A DNA stretch of 34,544 nucleotides from Mycoplasma sp. CAG:776 (lineage in GTDB: Bacteria; Bacillota_I; Bacilli_A; RF39; UBA660): contig FR903061.1 of assembly GCA_000438195.1 (NCBI GenBank), positions 1 to 34,544 of the forward strand, read 5' to 3'. The first letter of the stretch is position 1. Each line of letters opens with the position of its first letter. A model generated the notes under the pieces. The model made no database searches. It was not told where the DNA came from and worked only from the letters and a program-made list of their open reading frames with translations. Of the stretch, positions 14,702 through 22,968 are shown piece by piece. A program made the position numbers and the translations under genes.

Positions 14702-15563
14702 AATACTCTAATACGGCATGTCTTAAAATACCTGCTTTTGATTTTTCTAAATAATGAACACGTACTTCAATTTTAGGAAAAACATAAAAAGCTTTCTCAT
14801 CTAAATTAATAAACATATTCTCTGTTTTTTTTAATCTTTTTAATTGATCAATAAGTTCATGCTTTTTATGAACACTTACTTTCCCAACAAAATAAAATTG
14901 TTGATTCCTATATTCTCCTAAAAATAAAGTAAAAGTATTTGTTTTTTCTTGATAACCATGAACTAAAAATTGATCTACTTTAATATTTTTAATTTTTACC
15001 CATTCTTTAGTTCTTTCTCCACAAAAATATTGACTTTTTTTAAACTTTGCAACAACACCTTCTAATCCCACTTTTTTTATTAATTTAAATAAAGCCTTCC
15101 CATCAAAATAAACTTTAGATTTAATAAAATACAAAGTATCTTCATAATGATTCAAATATTCCTTTCTTTTAGCTAAACTATTTTTTGTTAAGTCCTTATT
15201 ATCATATAAAATATCAAAAGCAATAAAAGAAACCGGAATATCTTCCATTATTTTATCTGTAATTTTTTTACTTCTACTTCTTTTCTGTAATAAAGAAAAA
15301 TTAGGTAACCCATTTAAAGTTGTAATAATTTCCCCATCAAAAATAACCTCATGCTCTCCAACTATTTTTTGCATTTCACTTAATTCTGGATATTTTTTTG
15401 TAACATCATTTCCATTTCTAGATAAAATCACAAATTTTTTTCTGCTCACATAAATAAAAGCACGAAATCCATCAAATTTTATCTCATAAAGATAGTTAGA
15501 ATCTTGAAAAATTTTAGATTTTTCCCAAAGTAACATTGGTCTAAGTTTATAATTATGAAACAT
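14700..15563 (-). CDS. ligD: ATP-dependent DNA ligase, stand-alone LigD ligase domain
   Basis: A 287-residue enzyme with nucleotidyl-transferase motif I YEIKFDGFRAF (Lys29 accepts AMP), motif III FIAFDILY, motif IV EGVVAKFKKS and motif V WVKIKN, followed by a C-terminal OB-fold region (about 200-287). It is the ligase module of LigD without the polymerase and phosphoesterase modules found in mycobacterial LigD. Its start overlaps the end of the Ku gene by 11 bases, so the two are co-translated. Together they perform non-homologous end joining of double-strand breaks: Ku binds the ends and recruits the ligase. End processing must then come from other enzymes. The ribosome site GGAG lies about 12 bases upstream inside ku. 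Confidence 0.92.
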   Translation of the reverse strand: MFHNYKLRPMLLWEKSKIFQDSNYLYEIKFDGFRAFIYVSRKKFVILSRNGNDVTKKYPELSEMQKIVGEHEVIFDGEIITTLNGLPNFSLLQKRSRSKKITDKIMEDIPVSFIAFDILYDNKDLTKNSLAKRKEYLNHYEDTLYFIKSKVYFDGKALFKLIKKVGLEGVVAKFKKSQYFCGERTKEWVKIKNIKVDQFLVHGYQEKTNTFTLFLGEYRNQQFYFVGKVSVHKKHELIDQLKRLKKTENMFINLDEKAFYVFPKIEVRVHYLEKSKAGILRHAVLEY

Positions 15564-16296
15564 TTTTTAAACTGAGCTCCAAAGCTGTCATCAAATCTTT
15601 AATATTTTTAGACTTATTAACTTTAGGTTTCTTTAAAGCTTTCCCTTCTTCTTTTAATTTAATTGCTTCTTTTATTTTTTCTTGATATTCATCAACATAA
15701 TCTTCAGGTTTAAATTTTATTTTCAATGAATTTATCAATTGAACAGCTAAATCTAATTCTTTTTTTGTAAATTTACTAGCTGTAACTTCTTCTGGTATCA
15801 TAACTTCTTCATCAAAATATAATGTATTCATAATTAATAAATCTTCTTTTAAACGAATTACAACGTAATAAAATTTAGTTCCAATAACTGTTTTAGCAAG
15901 TGCTACTCTTTTAGTTTTATTTAAAGCTTCTTTAAACAAACTAAAAGATTTACTTTTAGAACTAGTTCTCAAAACATAACTTTTTTCATAATAAATAGGA
16001 TCAATTTCATTTAAGGAAACAAAACCAATAATTTCAATTATTTTTTCATCTTCGCTCTTAAGCTTGTCAAACTCTTCATCAGAAAAAGTAATATATTGAT
16101 CTTCTTTATATTCATAACCACGAATAATATCCGATTGTTTTACTTCTTTTTTACAATGAGGACAATATTTAACATAACGAATTCTTGACAAACACTTTTT
16201 ATGCAATTGATTAAATGCGACATCATTATTCTTTATAATTGGATTCATTTCTACAGGAATATTAACAAGTCCAAATGAAATAGAAGTTTTTTTCAT
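15553..16296 (-). CDS. ku: Non-homologous end-joining protein Ku
   Basis: A 247-residue protein matching bacterial Ku from its first residues (ISFGLVNIPVEM) through LHKKC, a Zn-type CPHCKKEV, and the core beta-barrel (EEVTASKFTKKELDLA). It forms a homodimeric ring around broken DNA ends. The C-terminal 40 residues are Lys-rich (KEEGKALKKPKVNKSKNIKD), the usual flexible DNA- and ligase-interacting tail, here short. GGTGG lies 3-4 bases before the ATG. It heads the ku-ligD operon, whose overlap supports a joint function. No clear promoter was found in the 50 bases upstream, which also hold the RNase Y terminator. Confidence 0.94.
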   Translation of the reverse strand: MKKTSISFGLVNIPVEMNPIIKNNDVAFNQLHKKCLSRIRYVKYCPHCKKEVKQSDIIRGYEYKEDQYITFSDEEFDKLKSEDEKIIEIIGFVSLNEIDPIYYEKSYVLRTSSKSKSFSLFKEALNKTKRVALAKTVIGTKFYYVVIRLKEDLLIMNTLYFDEEVMIPEEVTASKFTKKELDLAVQLINSLKIKFKPEDYVDEYQEKIKEAIKLKEEGKALKKPKVNKSKNIKDLMTALELSLKNVS

Positions 16297-16338
16297 ACAA
16301 CCACCATTATTATTGTGAAAAAATCTTTAAAATTTATA

Positions 16339-16381
16339 CAAAAAAAGAGACTATTTTGCCTCTTCTACCGCCCTAGTCTCT
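16339..16381 (-). terminator. Terminator overlapping the end of RNase Y
   Basis: An 8-bp stem, AGAGACTA (16346-16353) against TAGTCTCT (16374-16381), is followed on the minus strand by a T run. The stem includes the stop codon at 16351-16353. Confidence 0.8.
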
Positions 16382-17904
16382 CTAATAACATTAATTTTAA
16401 TAGTACCAGGATATTGCATTTCTGCTTCAATTCGATCTTTAATATCTCTTGCCATCTTATAGCTTTTAGCCTCATCCACTTCATCAGGTTTGACCATAAC
16501 CCGAATTTCTCTACCTGCTTGAACAGCAAACGTTTTTTCAACGCCAGGAAATGAATTACCAATCTCTTCAAGTTGAGATAATCGTTTCATATAATTTTCC
16601 ATTGTATCATTTCTAGCACCAGGACGAGCAGCCGATAAAGTATCAGCAATTTCTACTAAAACTGAAATAACATTAGTAGCTTCTTTGTCTCCATGATGAG
16701 ATTCTATAGCATTAATAACAACATCATCTTCATGATACTTACGAGCAAGATCAGCCCCTATTTCTACATGACTACCTTCTACTTCAAAATCAATTGACTT
16801 TCCAATATCATGTAAGAGTCCTGCTCTTTTAGCTAAAACCACATTTTCACCAAGTTCTGAGGCCATAAGCCCTGTCAAATTTGCCACTTCTTTAGAATGT
16901 TGCAAAGCATTCTGGCCATAACTAGTTCGATAATTTAACTTACCAATTAAAGTAACAAGTTCTGGATCCATTTTAGATAAACCAAGATCATAAATCGTTT
17001 GATTACCAATTTCCGTTATTTTAGTATTAATATCCTTAGAAGTTTTATCATAAACTTCCTCAATTCTTGAAGGATGAATACGCCCATCCCGAATTAAAGT
17101 TTCGATAGTTACTTTAGCAATTTCTCTTCTTAAAGGATCAAATGAAGAAATAACAATTGCCTCAGGAGTATCATCAATAATTAAATCAACACCAGTAACA
17201 CTTTCAATAGTTCTTATATTTCTTCCTTCACGTCCAATTAAACGGCCTTTCATCTCATCACTTGGCAAGTCAATAGTACTAACAGTTTGTTCATTAGCTA
17301 CATCTTCAGCATATCTCTCCATACTAGAAACAATAATTTGTTTAGCTTTTTCATGTGCCTCTAATTTAGCATTTCTTTCTTGCTCCTTAATATAGTCAAC
17401 AATTTCTCTTGCCATATCTTCTTCTACACGCTTCATAATTAAATCATGAGCTTTTTCTTTTGAAAACTTTGCAATTTTCTCAAGTTCTGCCAATTCTTGT
17501 TTTAAAAGTTCATCCATCTTAAGCTCTTTTTCTTGCATTTCTTTTTGTTTAACTAATAAATTATTTTCTTTTTCATCTAGAGTAGTATCTCTTTTCTGAA
17601 GCATTTCTTCCCTTTTATCAAGAGATGCTTCTCTTTGCATAAGCCTACTCTCTGTTTCCTTCATTTCAGCTTTTTTCTCTTTAATTTCCTTATCGGTCTC
17701 TTGTTTTAAACGATAAGATTCTTCTTTTAATTCCATTAAAGAATCTCTTTTATGTTTATCTGCTTCCTTTTTAGCATCCTCAATTAATTTATTAGCTCTA
17801 CTTTCGTTTCGATTATTTCGTATTGTAAAAACAATTAATACAATCAAAAAACCAACAAAAAATCCAATAAACAGAGTCAAAATGGCCATTGTGTTAAACT
17901 CCAT
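16351..17904 (-). CDS. rny: Ribonuclease Y
   Basis: The 517-residue endonuclease starts mRNA decay at the membrane. In order: one N-terminal membrane helix (about 5-27), a long Glu/Lys-rich coiled coil (about 30-200), a KH RNA-binding domain (MKGRLIGREGRNIRTIESVT, near 218-240), and an HD metal-dependent phosphodiesterase domain with the diagnostic LLHDIGKS near residue 365. The length is typical (about 515-520). AAGGAG lies 7 bases before the ATG. It lies directly downstream of recA on the same strand, an order also common in Bacilli, but a terminator and a separate promoter intervene. Confidence 0.97.
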   Translation of the reverse strand: MEFNTMAILTLFIGFFVGFLIVLIVFTIRNNRNESRANKLIEDAKKEADKHKRDSLMELKEESYRLKQETDKEIKEKKAEMKETESRLMQREASLDKREEMLQKRDTTLDEKENNLLVKQKEMQEKELKMDELLKQELAELEKIAKFSKEKAHDLIMKRVEEDMAREIVDYIKEQERNAKLEAHEKAKQIIVSSMERYAEDVANEQTVSTIDLPSDEMKGRLIGREGRNIRTIESVTGVDLIIDDTPEAIVISSFDPLRREIAKVTIETLIRDGRIHPSRIEEVYDKTSKDINTKITEIGNQTIYDLGLSKMDPELVTLIGKLNYRTSYGQNALQHSKEVANLTGLMASELGENVVLAKRAGLLHDIGKSIDFEVEGSHVEIGADLARKYHEDDVVINAIESHHGDKEATNVISVLVEIADTLSAARPGARNDTMENYMKRLSQLEEIGNSFPGVEKTFAVQAGREIRVMVKPDEVDEAKSYKMARDIKDRIEAEMQYPGTIKINVIRETRAVEEAK

Positions 17905-17950
17905 TTTAAAATCTCCTTATCTACATAGATTATTTAATATCTACAATTTA

Positions 17951-17979
17951 ATTATAAATGTAAAATCAAGATTAAGCAA
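17951..17979 (-). promoter_or_regulatory. Promoter of RNase Y
   Basis: On the minus strand -35 TTGCTT (17974-17979) and -10 TATAAT (17951-17956) have 17 bases between them, about 45 bases upstream of the start codon. Confidence 0.7.
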
Positions 17980-18023
17980 GACAAAAGTAAAAAAAACACG
18001 ATAAATAAGCATTTAACAAAGCA

Positions 18024-18052
18024 TATTAAAAGAACAATTTACTTATTGTTCT
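18024..18052 (-). terminator. Terminator of recA
   Basis: A perfect 8-bp stem, AGAACAAT (18031-18038) and ATTGTTCT (18045-18052), with a 6-base loop is followed on the minus strand by TTTTAATATG. The loop holds the recA stop codon. Confidence 0.75.
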
Positions 18053-19073
18053 CATCTTTAGAACCGTTTCCCCCAAAACCATAATGTTCTCTTACCTTTT
18101 CTTCTAATTCTTCTTTTAATTCTTTATGCTCTTTTAAATAAAGTTTAACATTTTCCTTTCCTTGTCCAATCTTCTCACCATTATAAGAATACCAAGCACC
18201 ACTTTTATCTAAAATGTCTAAACTAGAAGCAATATCAATAATCTCTCCTTCACGAGAAACTCCTTCACCATACATAATATCTACTGTAGCCGTTTTAAAA
18301 GGAGGTGCCACCTTATTTTTTACTACCTTAATATTTGTCTTATTTCCAACGATTTGTTCCCCTTGCTTAATTTGTTCTGCTCTTCTAATATCCAAACGAA
18401 TCGTAGCATAGAATTTAAGTGCTCTTCCACCAGGAGTAGTTTCCGGATTTCCAAACATTACTCCAACCTTTTCTCGCAACTGATTAATAAATATAGCTGT
18501 CGTTTTCGTCTTGTTAATTGTTCCCGATAATTTTCTTAAGGCTTGAGACATAAGTCTTGCTTGAAGTCCAACATGACTATCTCCCATTTCTCCATCAATT
18601 TCTGCTTGAGGAACTAAAGCAGCTACTGAATCAATAACCACAATGTTAACTGCTTCGCTTCGAACTAAAGCTTCACATATTTCTAAAGCTTGTTCTCCTG
18701 TGTCTGGTTGCGATAATAAAAGTTCATTAATATCTACTCCTAAAGCCTTTGCATAAACAGGATCTAAAGCATGTTCTGCATCAATAAAAGCTGCTCTCCC
18801 CCCAAGTTTTTGCACCTCAGCTATCGCTTGCAATGCAATCGTTGTTTTACCAGAAGACTCAGGTCCATAAATTTCAATAATTCTTCCCTTAGGAAATCCC
18901 CCTACTCCTAGAGCAATATCCAAAGATAAAGAACCACTGCTAGTAACATCGATCTTGGTGTGTTCTTCACTTCCTAGTTTCATAATTGCCCCTGCACCAA
19001 ATTGCTTTTCTATATCCGCTAAAACTTGTTCTAGTGCTTTATCTTTATTCTTTTCATCTTTGATTTGTTTCAT
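18039..19073 (-). CDS. recA: Recombinase RecA
   Basis: The 344-residue ATPase forms filaments on single-stranded DNA, drives strand exchange, and triggers LexA self-cleavage. It shows Walker A GPESSGKT (residues 70-77), Walker B VIDSVAALVP, the QLREKVGVMFGNPE loop 1 and TTPGGRALKFYA loop 2, and an acidic C-terminal tail. The length is normal. Transcription starts from a strong consensus promoter with a LexA-type box just upstream of the -35, so it should be SOS-induced. The 5' ribosome site GGAAAGGA is 12-13 bases from the ATG, slightly long. It is followed by rny. Confidence 0.98.
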   Translation of the reverse strand: MKQIKDEKNKDKALEQVLADIEKQFGAGAIMKLGSEEHTKIDVTSSGSLSLDIALGVGGFPKGRIIEIYGPESSGKTTIALQAIAEVQKLGGRAAFIDAEHALDPVYAKALGVDINELLLSQPDTGEQALEICEALVRSEAVNIVVIDSVAALVPQAEIDGEMGDSHVGLQARLMSQALRKLSGTINKTKTTAIFINQLREKVGVMFGNPETTPGGRALKFYATIRLDIRRAEQIKQGEQIVGNKTNIKVVKNKVAPPFKTATVDIMYGEGVSREGEIIDIASSLDILDKSGAWYSYNGEKIGQGKENVKLYLKEHKELKEELEEKVREHYGFGGNGSKDENNK

Positions 19074-19106
19074 ATAAACTGCTATTCCTTTCCTAAATAC
19101 AACCTC

Positions 19107-19135
19107 ATTTTAATATATAAAAATCTATTTGTCAA
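19107..19135 (-). promoter_or_regulatory. Promoter of recA
   Basis: On the minus strand -35 TTGACA (19130-19135, perfect) and -10 TAAAAT (19107-19112) are exactly 17 bases apart. Confidence 0.85.
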
Positions 19136-19143
19136 GCGTTTTT

Positions 19144-19157
19144 CGAACATTTGTTTT
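19144..19157. promoter_or_regulatory. LexA box upstream of recA
   Basis: CGAACATTTGTTTT closely matches the Gram-positive SOS box (CGAACnnnnGTTYG), with a full left half and 3-4 matching bases in the right half. It lies 8 bases upstream of the recA -35, as expected for LexA repression. Confidence 0.75.
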
Positions 19158-19205
19158 TATAGGCAAATTTCGACACCACAATTAACTTCTACCTAACCTA
19201 AAGTT

Positions 19206-19211
19206 ATAATA
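19206..19211 (+). promoter_or_regulatory. Relict promoter of the HD-domain pseudogene
   Basis: TATAAT (19206-19211) has TTAACT 17 bases upstream. GAGGGAG lies about 10 bases before the old start at 19233. The promoter is intact although the gene is broken. Confidence 0.5.
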
Positions 19212-19232
19212 AAGTGAGGGAGAAAAGAAAAA

Positions 19233-19812
19233 TGAACAAACAAACAGAAATAATTAAATTTTATGAAGAATATAACAAATTAGAAAAAATCATACGAACT
19301 GGTTGGTTAATGTAAAAGATTCCCGATAAAAGACTAGAAAGTGTATCAGACCATACTTTAAAAGTAGTAATGTTATCATCAGTAATGATTCGAGAATTAA
19401 ACTTAACAGACATCAATTTAACAAAATGTTTAGAAATTGCTTTTATTCATGATTTAGGAGAAATTAAAATTGGAAATATAGCTACATTAATGAAACAATA
19501 AAGACAAAATTAACCAAACACGAATAAGAATTAAAAGCTGTAACTGAATTACTATCTAACTTATCACCAGAAATAAAAGCCCATTATCTATCTTTATGGT
19601 TAGAATTTGAAGAAGGAGCGACAAAAGAAGCTGTATTTTTAAAACAAATAGATAAACTAGATGCTATATTAAAAGCTCATATGTATGAAAATGAACATCA
19701 TTTAGATGGTTTATTTGAAGAATTCTATGAATATAGTCAATCACAATTTCATACCCCTCCTTTAAATGAATTTTATCAAAATTTAAGAGAAACATATAAA
19801 ATTAAAAAATAA
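19233..19812 (+). pseudogene. Decayed HD-domain phosphohydrolase gene
   Basis: Joined across frames the region encodes an HD hydrolase of the YfbR/HDDC2 type (5'-deoxynucleotidase-like). It has RTGWLM, then KIPDKRLESVSDHTLKVVML (the first metal His) and AFIHDLGEIKIG (the HD pair). The later part has EEGATKEAVFLKQIDKLDAI, the conserved C-terminal motif, and ends near 19810. The damage is extensive: a one-base frameshift near 19260, TAA at 19313 and 19499, another frameshift near 19500 and TAA at 19525. No long frame survives. The intact protein would have been about 190 residues and may have dephosphorylated nucleotides. The promoter and ribosome site remain. Confidence 0.85.
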
Positions 19813-19850
19813 ATTTTTCACATAAATCTATCCATAATTCATATAATAAT

Positions 19851-19878
19851 TTGACATATCCAAATTTTTGTGTATAAT
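19851..19878 (+). promoter_or_regulatory. Promoter of rpsD
   Basis: A -35 TTGACA (19851-19856) and -10 TATAAT (19873-19878) are separated by 16 bases, giving a leader of about 155 bases. Confidence 0.85.
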
Positions 19879-19884
19879 TATTAA

Positions 19885-20040
19885 TGCAAGTACATGGCAG
19901 TGCTTTAAAAAAGTTATAATGTGTTTATTACAATTAGGAATAAAAGTAATTAGGACTGCCCTAGTGAAATTATGAATTTAAACTCCCTATAACTAAGATA
20001 AAGCATCCTTTGTATTTAGAATAATAGAAAGGAGAAAATT
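19885..20040 (+). promoter_or_regulatory. Structured rpsD leader, probable S4 autoregulatory RNA
   Basis: The 155-base untranslated leader can fold by long-range pairing of GGCAGT (19896-19901) with ACTGCC (19955-19960), enclosing smaller hairpins. In Bacillus, S4 binds its own rpsD leader and represses expression. Position, length and a long-range stem fit that model; the exact binding site cannot be identified by eye. AGAAAGGAG ends the leader before the ATG. Confidence 0.6.
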
Positions 20041-20643
20041 ATGGCAAGATATACTGGACCAGCTTATAAAAAATCAAGAAGATTAAACTTTTCTACATTA
20101 GAAAATGGTAAAGATTTAGCTAGACGTCCTTATGCACCAGGACAACATGGAAATGATCGTAGAAAAAAATTAAGTGAATATGGTGTTCAATTACAAGAAA
20201 AACAAAAAGTAAGAATCATGTATGGCTTAAACGAAAAGCAATTCCATAAATTATTTGAACGTGCTTCTAAAACTAGAGGCGTTACTGGTGAAATGATGTT
20301 AAGACTTCTTGAATCAAGACTTGATAATATTGTTTATCGTATGGGACTTGCAAACACTAGACGTGCTGCAAGACAACTAGTAAACCATGGACATATTACT
20401 GTAAATGGTACAAAAGTAGACATCCCATCTTATTCTTGTAAACCAGGGGATGTTATCGCAGTTAAAGAAACTTCTTTAGATCATCCAGCAATTAGAGCAA
20501 GCTTAGAAGCTAAAGTGACTCGTCCTGCTTTTGTAGAATTTGATAATAACAAAATGACAGGTACTTATGTAAGATATCCTGAAAGAAGCGAACTTAACCA
20601 AGAGATTAACGAATCACTTATCGTTGAATTCTATAACCGATAA
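20041..20643 (+). CDS. rpsD: 30S ribosomal protein S4
   Basis: A 200-residue primary 16S rRNA-binding protein that nucleates 30S assembly. It begins MARYTGPAYKKSRRLNFSTL, has YGLNEKQFHKLF and, from about residue 90, the S4 RNA-binding domain (LESRLDNIVYRMGLANTRRA, RQLVNHGHITVNG). There are no N-terminal zinc Cys, so it is the zinc-free form common in Bacilli. The gene stands alone with its own promoter, a probable autoregulatory leader and a strong terminator, as in B. subtilis. Codon use and GC are higher than the surroundings, as is usual for a highly expressed gene. Confidence 0.99.
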   Translation: MARYTGPAYKKSRRLNFSTLENGKDLARRPYAPGQHGNDRRKKLSEYGVQLQEKQKVRIMYGLNEKQFHKLFERASKTRGVTGEMMLRLLESRLDNIVYRMGLANTRRAARQLVNHGHITVNGTKVDIPSYSCKPGDVIAVKETSLDHPAIRASLEAKVTRPAFVEFDNNKMTGTYVRYPERSELNQEINESLIVEFYNR

Positions 20644-20649
20644 TAATTT

Positions 20650-20680
20650 AAAAACTACCATTTTTTTAGGTAGTTTTTTT
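20650..20680. terminator. Bidirectional terminator after rpsD
   Basis: A perfect 10-bp stem (20650-20659 and 20669-20678) is flanked by A and T runs. It also serves the minus-strand remnant ending at 20666. Confidence 0.92.
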
Positions 20681-20994
20681 CATGGTTAAAGAAGTTTCAT
20701 CTAAAAGAGGAATAATATCAATTCCTGGTTCCTCATAAGGATAAACTTTCCTAATCGTTTCTAATACTTGAATAACCAAAGAAATATCACAAAGCACTTC
20801 TAATCTAACTTCTTCCACATATTCTAACAAATTTAGGATTAGCCTGTCCATTAGGTTTGAAAGTACTTATTAGTAGAACAATGCGTATAATTACCAATTA
20901 GACCTACTCCTACTTCGAATATAGCATTTCACACTAAATCTAAATAATTCTCGGGAATCATAACCACAACTTTAACTTTTTTTATTTCAAACAT
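20666..20994 (-). pseudogene. Decayed COG3323-type (YqfO/Nif3 middle-domain-like) gene
   Basis: The start MFEIKKVKVVVMIPENYLDLV (ATG 20992-20994) and end VIQVLETIRKVYPYEEPGID (in another frame) are the two halves of the roughly 105-residue CutA-like family related to the insert domain of YqfO/Nif3 proteins. The YPYEEP motif is diagnostic. A TGA at 20929-20931 interrupts the first half, and a frameshift near 20860-20880 separates the halves. The ATG overlaps the stop of the LiaF-like gene (TGATG), so it was once translated in that operon. The function of the family is unknown; metal or nucleotide binding has been suggested. Confidence 0.78.
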
Positions 20995-21638
20995 CAAAGT
21001 AAATCCATTCCACCAAAAATAGTAACATGATTTACATAAATTGTAACCTTACTATCTTCTTTATTACGATACTTATTTTCTATTCCTCCAAAAATAGGAG
21101 TACCACTAATTTCTAACTTTACATTCTCAGGCAAACGAATATCTACTCCCCCAAATAAACAAAAACAATCAATCATAAGATCCTCCTTTAACGTAACATC
21201 TCGCAAATCTAGTTCTACTCCTCCAAAAATAGAAGTAACTTTAAAATCACTTTTAATCTCTTTAATTACTTCATCAACTCCAGAAAATATAGCTACATAT
21301 TCTTTTGCATTAACCTTTGTATTTCTCACTCTTCGATTTCTAAAAAGAATAGATAAACCAATAACAATGATAATAACTGGAACAAAAATCTTCCAAAGAA
21401 TATCCCAATCTATAACATCCTGACAAGCCAATAATAATAAAATTCCTAAAAAGAATATCAAAAATGAACTACCAATATTTTCTTGTTTTATCAAGCTAAT
21501 AAAGGAAGGCACAATTAAAAACAAAGTCCACCATCCCCGAAAGAAAATAGAAAAGTCCCACCAATCCATATTTCTTCCCAAAAACAAAATACCAATTACA
21601 ATTAATAATAACCCCCAAAACATATTTTTTCTATTCAT
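20994..21638 (-). CDS. LiaF-like membrane protein
   Basis: The start is ATG 21636-21638 behind TAGGAG (214 residues). Four membrane helices make up the first 110 residues (LLIVIGILFLGRNMDWWD is typical of the LiaI/LiaF transmembrane domain). The C-terminal domain (about 125-214) repeats the short motif FGG four times (SIFGGVELDLRDV, LFGGVDIRLPENV, PIFGGIENKY, TIFGGMDLL), the beta-helix-like domain of LiaF and related cell-wall-antibiotic-response proteins. In Bacillus, LiaF inhibits the LiaS sensor kinase; no LiaRS genes lie in this window. It uses a TGA stop, confirming TGA as a stop codon here. It is driven by an extended -10 and was once followed by the decayed COG3323-type gene. Confidence 0.85.
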   Translation of the reverse strand: MNRKNMFWGLLLIVIGILFLGRNMDWWDFSIFFRGWWTLFLIVPSFISLIKQENIGSSFLIFFLGILLLLACQDVIDWDILWKIFVPVIIIVIGLSILFRNRRVRNTKVNAKEYVAIFSGVDEVIKEIKSDFKVTSIFGGVELDLRDVTLKEDLMIDCFCLFGGVDIRLPENVKLEISGTPIFGGIENKYRNKEDSKVTIYVNHVTIFGGMDLL

Positions 21639-21656
21639 AAAAATTTCTCCTACAAG

Positions 21657-21665
21657 ATTATACCA
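21657..21665 (-). promoter_or_regulatory. Extended -10 promoter of the LiaF-like gene
   Basis: The minus strand reads TGGTATAAT, a TG-extended -10, about 19 bases before the start codon and just after the previous terminator. Confidence 0.65.
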
Positions 21666-21670
21666 AAGAA

Positions 21671-21698
21671 AAAGAAAAAAAGCCACACTAATGTGACT
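21671..21698 (-). terminator. Terminator of the M16 peptidase operon
   Basis: AGCCACA (21681-21687) pairs with TGTGACT (21692-21698), one G-U pair, 4-base loop, followed on the minus strand by a T run. The stem includes the stop codon. Confidence 0.8.
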
Positions 21699-22968
21699 AT
21701 TTTTGCTTCTTCATTTTTACAACAACCATTTCTTTAGTATCAAAATTATCTATAACTTCTTTTACTTCCTCAAAACTAATACTTTCATATATTTCTTTTA
21801 AATCCGGAACTAACTTTTTATAATAAACGAGATAATTTTGAATCATATTATTAACATTTTCTACATCTTCATAATTTAAAACTAAAGTAGCAATAGAAGA
21901 ATTAATTTTTCTTTTAAATTCAGCTTCATCTATTACCAAATTTTTTAAAGCATCAACAATTCTTTTAATTGCTTCATCTAAAATTTTACTTTCTACTGTT
22001 ACATCAATTATAACATATTCATCTAAAACAAATCTAGAAGCCGTTAAAAATGTAATAATATTATTTTGCAATAATTCCTCTTTTAAATCCGAAGAATCAC
22101 CAAAATTACTAGATAAAATAATATTTAAAATAATATTAAGCTTAATATTATCTAAATCTTTAAATTTCTTTTTGGGTATTTTTAGGCCAATTTTAGCTTT
22201 TTCTACCTCAACATTAGCAGATACCTCTATTTCTTTAGAAACAACATTCTTAGGCTCTTTAATAGGTGCTATTTTAGGTACTAAATAATCAGAAAATTCT
22301 TTACGATCCAAATTATCATTTACCATTTGCTCTATCTCATAAGGATTTACATTACCTGTAACAATTAAAAACATATTTTTAGGATGGTAAAAAGTTTGAT
22401 AAATAAGTTCAATATCATCAAGTTCAACTCTTTTAATATCTTCTACTTCACCTGTAATTAAATATTTATATTTTTCTTTATGATACATAGCTTTATTAAA
22501 AGCAAAATATAATTGATTATAAGGTTGATCTTTCCCCATATTAATTTCTGATGTAATAATACCTTTTTCTTTTTTTATCATATCTTTCGTAAAATAAGGA
22601 TTATAAACATAATCAAGCAAAGAATACAAATTTTCTTTAATCTTACTAGTACCATAAACTAAATAACTAGTATATCTAAAAGTAGTAAAAGCATTAATAT
22701 CACTACCTAAAGGATCAAATAAATCATTTGCCGTAGTATCTTTATCTACATTAAATTTAATATGTTCCATAAAATGAGCAATTCCTTGTGGAACTTTATA
22801 TTTCTTTCCATCAATACTAAATTCTGTGTGTATTGATCCATAATGAACATTTAAAGACAAATAAAAACTCTTAGCATACTCACTTTTCCAAACATAAATA
22901 GGAAGTCCACACTTAGAAGTAGTAAAATAAATCTCTTCATCAATTCCTTTAATTTTAATTTTCTCCAT
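21697..22968 (-). CDS. M16 family zinc peptidase, YmfH type
   Basis: The 423-residue catalytic member of the pair has the inverted zinc motif HFMEH (His65, Glu68, His69) with the third ligand Glu in the helix EKGIITSEI (near 134-141). The protein has two pitrilysin-like domains of about 210 residues. Members of the ymfF/ymfH pair form heterodimers resembling mitochondrial processing peptidase. The substrates in Bacilli are not well defined; a role in processing signalling peptides or envelope proteins has been proposed. The start overlaps the end of the partner gene by 14 bases, with GGGGAGG six bases upstream. Confidence 0.9.
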   Translation of the reverse strand: MEKIKIKGIDEEIYFTTSKCGLPIYVWKSEYAKSFYLSLNVHYGSIHTEFSIDGKKYKVPQGIAHFMEHIKFNVDKDTTANDLFDPLGSDINAFTTFRYTSYLVYGTSKIKENLYSLLDYVYNPYFTKDMIKKEKGIITSEINMGKDQPYNQLYFAFNKAMYHKEKYKYLITGEVEDIKRVELDDIELIYQTFYHPKNMFLIVTGNVNPYEIEQMVNDNLDRKEFSDYLVPKIAPIKEPKNVVSKEIEVSANVEVEKAKIGLKIPKKKFKDLDNIKLNIILNIILSSNFGDSSDLKEELLQNNIITFLTASRFVLDEYVIIDVTVESKILDEAIKRIVDALKNLVIDEAEFKRKINSSIATLVLNYEDVENVNNMIQNYLVYYKKLVPDLKEIYESISFEEVKEVIDNFDTKEMVVVKMKKQK

